Below are positions 60,901 through 64,000 of a stretch of DNA of 64,000 nt, in pieces. Within the stretch, counting starts at the first letter, position 1, and every line of letters starts with the position of its first letter. The DNA is from Branchiostoma floridae (Eukaryota > Chordata > Leptocardii > Amphioxiformes > Branchiostomatidae). A model generated the notes under the pieces. It was not told the DNA's origin, searched no databases, and saw nothing but the letters and a program-made list of their open reading frames with translations. The translations under genes were made by a program, and so were the position numbers. The stretch covers positions 17,038,295-17,102,294 of the forward strand of contig NC_049980.1 in NCBI RefSeq assembly GCF_000003815.2, given 5' to 3'.

Positions 60901-62633
60901 CTGGCTACTCCTTCAAGGCTACACCGGCACTGATCACTGCCAAAGACACAGCAGATCGCCCTCCTTCGTATAATATATAACGTTCTTGGTCTACTCTACT
61001 CTATGTAAAAAGAAATCCAGCGGTGAGCCAAAGATTTCACGCCGAAAACGGGGTTACCTGAGGTCGCACAAAACAAACGCACGCTCGTGGAAAATTACGG
61101 CGCGGCCTTGTAAAACACGACCGATTCGATAAATGATAAATTTGAGTAAAATCATCGGGTAAAATAGAAAAACACAAGGTGTGATGCCGCCGTTATTCTA
61201 TAATCCTCTGGAAAAACTACTAGCATTTGATGCGGGAGGGCGCAACATCGATCGCACGAGGTAAAGCTCTTTATTCAATGCCGGAAAAAATTGGCAGGAT
61301 TTTTCCATGGGCTGACGAACTCACTGGCTAGAGCCCTGTTTGGAAGCATCAAAAACCCAAAATTTTCATATAGATATGACTGGACAAATAATACCCGGGC
61401 CAGATCACGGACTGCTGATTCCCCGAGCTTATAGTTATAACGTATTTTTTGGGAGAGGGCGGACGTCGATTACTGAAAAACGGGAGTAAAAAAGGCAACC
61501 GGCATCCAATCTCAAGGGCATAATTTTCCTCTCAAATTGCAGGAAATTCTGTTTTAGAGGGTTTGAAAATCCAAATTTTCCCGGGGGAGCATGCCCCCGG
61601 ACCCCTGCCCCGACGCTGTGAAAAAATCCTGGCGANNNNNNNNNNNNNNNNNNNNNNNNNNNNNNNNNNNNNNNNNNNNNNNNNNNNNNNNNNNNNNNNN
61701 NNNNNNNNNNNNNNNNNNNNNNNNNNNNNNNNNNNTGGATATCTGGGTGGAGGGCCATGTTGATTTTTTTTAGGTGGAGGGGGAGGGTCAACGTTAATTT
61801 TTTTTGAGATGAGGGGGAGGGTCATCAAAAAATTTTTTGATCAGACTTCCAATGCACCAGCCCTCCCCCCCCGATAAATATCGTACGGTCCCTTAGGTCT
61901 TCTGTTAGGTTTGGAAATGCCCCATGTTTCACAATGTCCAATTTCTTGCCATGTATAGCCTGTCAATCAGCTATTTTGGCTGAGTGCCACATGATGAGGC
62001 TATGAATGGGGGGATCTGAATAGCCTGACGTGATAGCCAGGTCAGGTAGACAGGCCAGGTAGCCTGGCCTGGTAGACAGCCCAGCCTTTTAAGCGAACCC
62101 TGAAGCTACTGCAAACTCAAAACCACTCCATTTTCACATTACCGCAAAATAAAATCTGCGCATACACAACTTAAATGTATTAACAGTACTTCATGACAAA
62201 GAGTGCACACATACACAAGCCAAAGCATGGTTTCCTGAAGAAGCTGTAGTCACGTGGATACCAGGCTGTTCATTGCTCAGAACTAGGCACTTGTTGAAGG
62301 CTCCTCTGACTTTAAATGACCCAGTCCTCTGTTCACTCTCTGAAAGCGAAAACGTTTTAATTTACAGTAACTTGTATTGCTGAAATTATGAAGCCATATT
62401 CCATCGACTTGATATTCCTAAATACAATGTTTTTAAAAAACAGAGGATATAGGTTACCACGCGAATGAAGGTGAACTAGCATTAACGTTACCCATCTTGA
62501 TGAAAACATTTCCCTCATTTTTCTCGCTTAGTCCATGTGAGAACTCCAGGGGAGTGCGCCGCACGTACGGGGCTATCCTGTCCGCTGCTGCTTCTATACG
62601 AGCCTGCAGGTTCACCAGGTTTATTTCAACCAT
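45901..62633 (-). CDS. Fold-type II PLP enzyme: threonine/serine dehydratase or serine racemase-like, complete
   Basis: Eight exons on the minus strand: 62633-62492, 62339-62215, 50861-50703, 50030-49963, 49311-49197, 48650-48525, 48142-48041, 46047-45901. All are GT-AG with consistent phases, giving 327 aa, the normal family length. The start is the ATG of MVEINLV; the upstream in-frame extension has no ATG. Residues 30-60 include RRTPLEFS and TGSFKVRGA with the PLP lysine at 57. [10 protein letters not shown] (79-88) holds the asparagine loop and a Ser at 82 where serine racemase has its catalytic Ser. GGGGL (183-187) is the phosphate-binding loop and SCGAN (308-312) sits near the pyridine nitrogen. 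The family deaminates Ser or Thr to an oxoacid, or racemises Ser, in the cytosol. [12 protein letters not shown] and VGCQPAHSA look more like bacterial-type threonine or hydroxy-amino-acid dehydratases than vertebrate SRR, so I assign no symbol. Intron 2 is 11.4 kb and full of mobile DNA. Confidence 0.92.
46262..46833 (+). mobile_element. Internally deleted mariner-like element (572 bp)
   Basis: TA duplications (46260-46261 and 46834-46835) flank inverted ends of about 30 bp: GGGGCGTTCAATAAGTAATA at the left and its inverse at the right. A plus-strand frame starting near 46424 encodes the N-terminal helix-turn-helix domain of Mos1/mariner transposase ([20 protein letters not shown] and [14 protein letters not shown]). 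It jumps from about 46670 to the C-terminal end, seen in another frame as CIKRWEKCI. The catalytic DDD core is deleted and the join is out of frame, so it cannot encode a transposase. It lies in PLP-gene intron 7. Confidence 0.9.
48835..49030 (+). mobile_element. SINE fragment of the same tRNA-derived family
   Basis: Blocks AAGTGAAAATGAGAACCTAG, TTGGGGATGTC, AATAAAGAACCCAACACAC and CACAGTGTGAGTGGC occur in the same order as in the copy at 31.85-32.29 kb. The tRNA-like head is missing or too diverged to see. It lies in PLP-gene intron 5. Confidence 0.55.
50227..50593. mobile_element. Harbinger-type MITE (367 bp, TTA target duplication)
   Basis: The left end GGCCACACCAATTTAATTTC is repeated inverted at the right end, and the match runs for about 37 bases to CGGATT. 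TTA occurs directly outside both ends (50224-50226 and 50594-50596). A 3-bp TWA duplication is typical of PIF/Harbinger. No transposase frame is present. It lies in PLP-gene intron 3. Confidence 0.85.
51027..51971. mobile_element. Terminal-inverted-repeat element of about 945 bp, superfamily unknown
   Basis: The two ends share an inverted repeat of about 95 bp with roughly 90 percent identity by eye. The outer word is GGTACCA, then GGGTTGGC, and the inner end is GGGGGTTTCGAGTAT. Inside the repeat a GGCRGAAAC / CCCGGT motif occurs twice. The middle contains a poly-C run and a duplicated AAAGAACAAGTAATAAT word but no transposase. I could not see a target duplication. Confidence 0.7.
52041..52155. 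mobile_element. Left half of a MITE split by the 9.9-kb element
   Basis: It begins ACTGTAAATGCAGAAACGTT, like the intact MITE at 12267-12476. It is interrupted at TGAAGCTAC (52147-52155). The rest of the copy resumes at the second TGAAGCTAC (62101-62109). Confidence 0.75.
52549..53000 (+). repeat. Left tandem array of foldback unit 1
   Basis: About eight imperfect copies of a roughly 43-bp motif carry GATTCCAACACTTCCGAGCC, then CAGTTCCAATCGTGCCGCGG. A shorter alternative unit, GGTTTTCCAAGCGTGCCGCG, is interspersed. Stops are rare in the unit, so long frames stay open on both strands. I regard these as repeat artefacts. Confidence 0.85.
53815..53960 (-). mobile_element. SINE fragment inside foldback unit 1
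   Basis: On the minus strand it reads GTGCCCTTGGGAAAGGCACT followed by GGTGAAAATGAGTACCTAGC and TTCGGC. This matches the SINE family seen at 20.9 and 31.9 kb. A GCGTAGCGCAGTGGGACC block at its start may be the tRNA-like A-box region. Confidence 0.6.
54235..54671 (-). repeat. Right tandem array of foldback unit 1 (inverted copy)
   Basis: This is the inverted counterpart of the array at 52549-53000, with the same two sub-unit types and the same outer edge (CCCAGTCGGCCACGGT against ACCGTGGCCGACTGGG). Copy order differs from the left arm, so the arms have evolved by separate gain and loss of units. Confidence 0.85.
55345..57020. mobile_element. Inner foldback unit 2 with 53-bp tandem repeats
   Basis: Seven copies of a 53-54-bp unit (TCCGCTATCTCGAGCTGCGA, then AGTCAACCCTTACGTTACGG) occupy 55345-55740. 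About eleven inverted copies occupy 56440-57020. Arm inner edges match exactly through GAAGTGGTCCTGTGTGGC (55728-55745) and its inverse near 56440. The 700-bp centre is single copy. It contains a plus-strand frame at 55802-56134 that resembles no family I know and has no other support. One right-arm copy is truncated and another carries a base change in CTCGAG. Confidence 0.85.
57464..57491. repeat. Perfect 11-bp hairpin (GCATTTTGCCG stem)
   Basis: GCATTTTGCCG and CGGCAAAATGC flank a CCTTAG loop. It sits just inside the 9.9-kb element's GGGGGAGGGCCATGTTAAT repeats. It may mark an end of a small element. Confidence 0.8.
57825..58110 (+). repeat. Copy 1 of a diverged direct repeat inside the 9.9-kb element
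   Basis: This segment aligns by eye with 60020-60300 in the same orientation. Shared words include TTGATCGCC, CTTACCAGA, TTGTAGTAT, AAGCAGGGG, GAGATAT, GTGACTTCCG-like and GTCAGCCTGATTTGCA. Divergence is substantial. It is non-coding and of unknown origin. Confidence 0.65.
59305..59415 (+). repeat. Dispersed repeat, same family as 2490-2612
   Basis: This is the counterpart of the repeat near 2.5 kb, same orientation, with AAACATGTG and GAGATAGAGAAGAATGTTGA. It lies inside the 9.9-kb element. Confidence 0.5.
60020..60300 (+). repeat. Copy 2 of a diverged direct repeat inside the 9.9-kb element
   Basis: This is the partner of 57825-58110, about 2.2 kb away in the same orientation. It shares the GTCAGCCTGATTTGCA end and the AAGCAGGGGTAAA block. 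Confidence 0.65.
61636..61735. other. Assembly gap (100 N)
   Basis: Exactly 100 N inside the 9.9-kb repeat element, as expected where assemblies fail on inverted repeats. The true length of the element is therefore unknown. Confidence 0.99.
62110..62187. mobile_element. Right half of the split MITE
   Basis: It begins after the second TGAAGCTAC and ends with ATGTATTAACAGT, matching the right end of the intact MITE at 12267-12476 (ATGCATTTACAGT). With the left half it makes an element of about 193 bp. It abuts PLP-gene exon 2. Confidence 0.7.
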
Positions 62634-63044
62634 CACGTTATGCTGCGGATACTTTTGAAAGAAAGGATACACTCACATACAAATTATGTAACTTGCTCAA
62701 ACTAGGTCACTGGTTAGTTTTCCACATGTGCCATGTTGAACTTTAACCTGTTACCGCCCACTTGACGAGTCCACTTTAACTTGTGGGGGTCAAGGGGAGG
62801 GTGTGATGTGATATCGTTATCTGTTAAAATCTATGAAAAGGAAAGTAACATTTGGATATACTATAAATTCTTTGGGTATCTTTAAAAAAATATTTATTGT
62901 TTAAGTTTTTATCTTCGATAGGTATTCCAAAATGTATTTTCAGGTATCCCTCCAAATAGTTGACCAACCCAGTAGGGTCAATACGGGACATGAGAGCGTC
63001 ACATGAGGATTTCTGTGTGAGAAAGTTTTTATTTTCCCATTCAG
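62634..63044. other. Region upstream of the PLP gene; no feature firmly seen
   Basis: This stretch should contain the 5' UTR and promoter of the minus-strand PLP gene. I see no clear core-promoter motif and no coding exon. Confidence 0.4.
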
Positions 63045-63231
63045 ATCCCACCTTGCCGGGTGATTGTGCGTTTTTTCCGAAGTGAAAATTCTCTACGTGG
63101 CACAAAGAACGGGAAAGATTTGTTTTTCTACCTGAAACTTCAACAAGACTCATACCTGGCCGTAGAAATCTTCAAGGCCGGGAACGTGTCACCGGTGACA
63201 CTGCTGACAGTGCTGGCCCAGCCAGAGAAAG
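63045..63231 (+). CDS. Orphan internal exon candidate, unrecognised protein
   Basis: A strong acceptor (TATTTTCCCATTCAG) precedes a 187-nt open segment that enters in phase 0 and leaves in phase 1 at AAAG|GTATAC. It encodes 62 residues, including RVIVRFFRSENSLRGTKNG and a hydrophobic alternating stretch, FKAGNVSPVTLLTVLAQPE, which reads like beta strands. No neighbouring exon was found, so the gene would have to extend on both sides, past the window edge downstream. A chance open segment cannot be excluded. Confidence 0.4.
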
Positions 63232-63857
63232 GTATACTATAACTGCCCGACTTCAGGACTATTCGTATTCTACGTGTACTTAACACGTTAGATGCGGGGC
63301 CACTACCAATTACTAGTTGGTCAAGTTGTTCAAGCTTTCCTGGCCAGGTCAAAACGCTTGATACATTTTCAAATGATTTTGTACTCGTTGTTAATAGCGT
63401 GATTGCATCATCAAAACGTCGTCATACAAAAATTGTTGCCAGACTGTACTGGCCAGGTGTATATTGTACAACAGTTGCCTGGGGGCTTATACAAGTCCGT
63501 TCCCGGATATTGTATTTAGGCGATCCATTACAGTCCGACTAATACACCAGAATACTACTCCTGAGAAGCTGCTACTGAGAAGAAAGATTACTCACTGCTA
63601 GGGTCCTCTATGAGTGAGTGAGTGAGGGTCCTCTATCATCTATAATAGGGTCACATTTCTAAACCAGCACCCAGCCGAGCAGCTAAGCTTGCGGAAACAA
63701 ATAGTAGCTGAGAAGTAGAGTAGATCAGCGTGGAGTTCTTCAGTTGGGTAGGAATGTCATTCCAGTTGGAGCCACTCCTCTAAACCACTAAAAGTGCATG
63801 TAACACGTCAAAAAGATAGTCATGAGAATAATATAGCCTCCATAGCAGGCTCTCTGG
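63232..63857. other. No gene recognised
   Basis: The only structure is a short GAGTGAGTGAGT run near 63615, between two AGGGTCCTCTAT words. Confidence 0.4.
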
Positions 63858-64000
63858 GGGCTTTTTTTGGCTCATAATACACTTTTGGTGACCATTTCGA
63901 GTGGTACTGGGTGGTGAGTGATGCCTGAAAAAGTGAAGAATTCTCGGCGGGTCTAAATAGATTTGGCGAGCATAAGTGTATTATGAGCCAAAAAAAGCCC
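63858..64000. mobile_element. 143-bp MITE with 27-bp inverted ends, touching the window edge
   Basis: The left end GGGCTTTTTTTGGCTCATAA continues to TACACTT and is exactly inverted at the right end (AAGTGTATTATGAGCCAAAA, then AAAGCCC). The final base of the window is the last base of the inverted repeat, so the right target duplication lies outside. Confidence 0.85.

Larger units (their letters stand above)
52156..62100. mobile_element. 9,945-bp nested inverted-repeat (foldback-type) element with 9-bp target duplication
   Basis: Both ends read GGGTTCGCTTAAAAGG inward. The outer inverted repeat is nearly identical for about 145 bp (52156-52300 against 61956-62100). TGAAGCTAC lies directly outside each end, a perfect 9-bp duplication. 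The right terminal repeat continues through a block at 61915-61955 and another at about 61860-61905. On the left the matching blocks lie at 55120-55165 and 57297-57345, so the left repeat has been split by two insertions. The interior 57.44-61.74 kb has no recognisable transposase, and part is hidden by the gap at 61636. A 9-bp duplication with long inverted repeats fits Foldback or Mutator-like elements. It lies in PLP-gene intron 2. Confidence 0.85.

Noticed and set aside
61435-61828. Frames spanning the second N run
   Set aside because: Same reason; the flanks are repeat-element sequence.
62634-62672. N-terminal extension of the PLP enzyme (starting at a GTG)
   Set aside because: No ATG in the extension; the family normally starts close to the MVEINLV position.

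Overview
The window is animal nuclear DNA. Genes are split into short exons with canonical GT-AG junctions and consistent phases, and introns and intergenic DNA are full of small inverted-repeat elements, tRNA-derived SINEs and retroelement fragments. The gene set (a WDR93 orthologue, a synaptotagmin-15-like gene, a PLP dehydratase) and the repeat style fit an invertebrate deuterostome. A lancelet (Branchiostoma) is my best guess, by inference rather than proof. Two runs of exactly 100 N (41974-42073, 61636-61735) are scaffold gaps.

Layout. 0-5 kb: repeats plus the tentative 3' end of an unrecognised minus-strand gene (2869-4093). 5.8-14.0 kb: complete WDR93, minus strand, 15 coding exons (708 aa). 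One intron holds a splice-donor-derived minisatellite, another a MITE, another a Penelope-like GIY-YIG remnant with a hammerhead-like core. 14-36 kb: mostly featureless, with a likely first coding exon at 21714-21798, SINEs and a 27-bp minisatellite. 36.2-41.2 kb: synaptotagmin-15-like gene, plus strand (474 aa if the 19-nt first exon is right), with a LINE remnant in an intron. 41-45.9 kb: no gene seen. 45.9-62.6 kb: fold-type II PLP dehydratase/racemase, minus strand, 8 exons (327 aa, complete). 63-64 kb: one orphan exon candidate and a small MITE ending at the window edge.

The most unusual feature is intron 2 of the PLP gene. It contains a 9,945-bp inverted-repeat element (52156-62100) flanked by a perfect 9-bp target duplication and inserted inside an older MITE. 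Its left terminal repeat is itself split by two further foldback units (about 52.29-55.13 kb and 55.35-57.02 kb), each built of tandem short repeats in head-to-head orientation. No transposase is recognisable inside. It resembles Foldback or Mutator-type elements in structure, but the family is not identified here.

The three main genes are functionally unrelated: a ciliary central-apparatus protein, a membrane-traffic protein and an amino-acid enzyme. Nothing suggests an operon or gene cluster.
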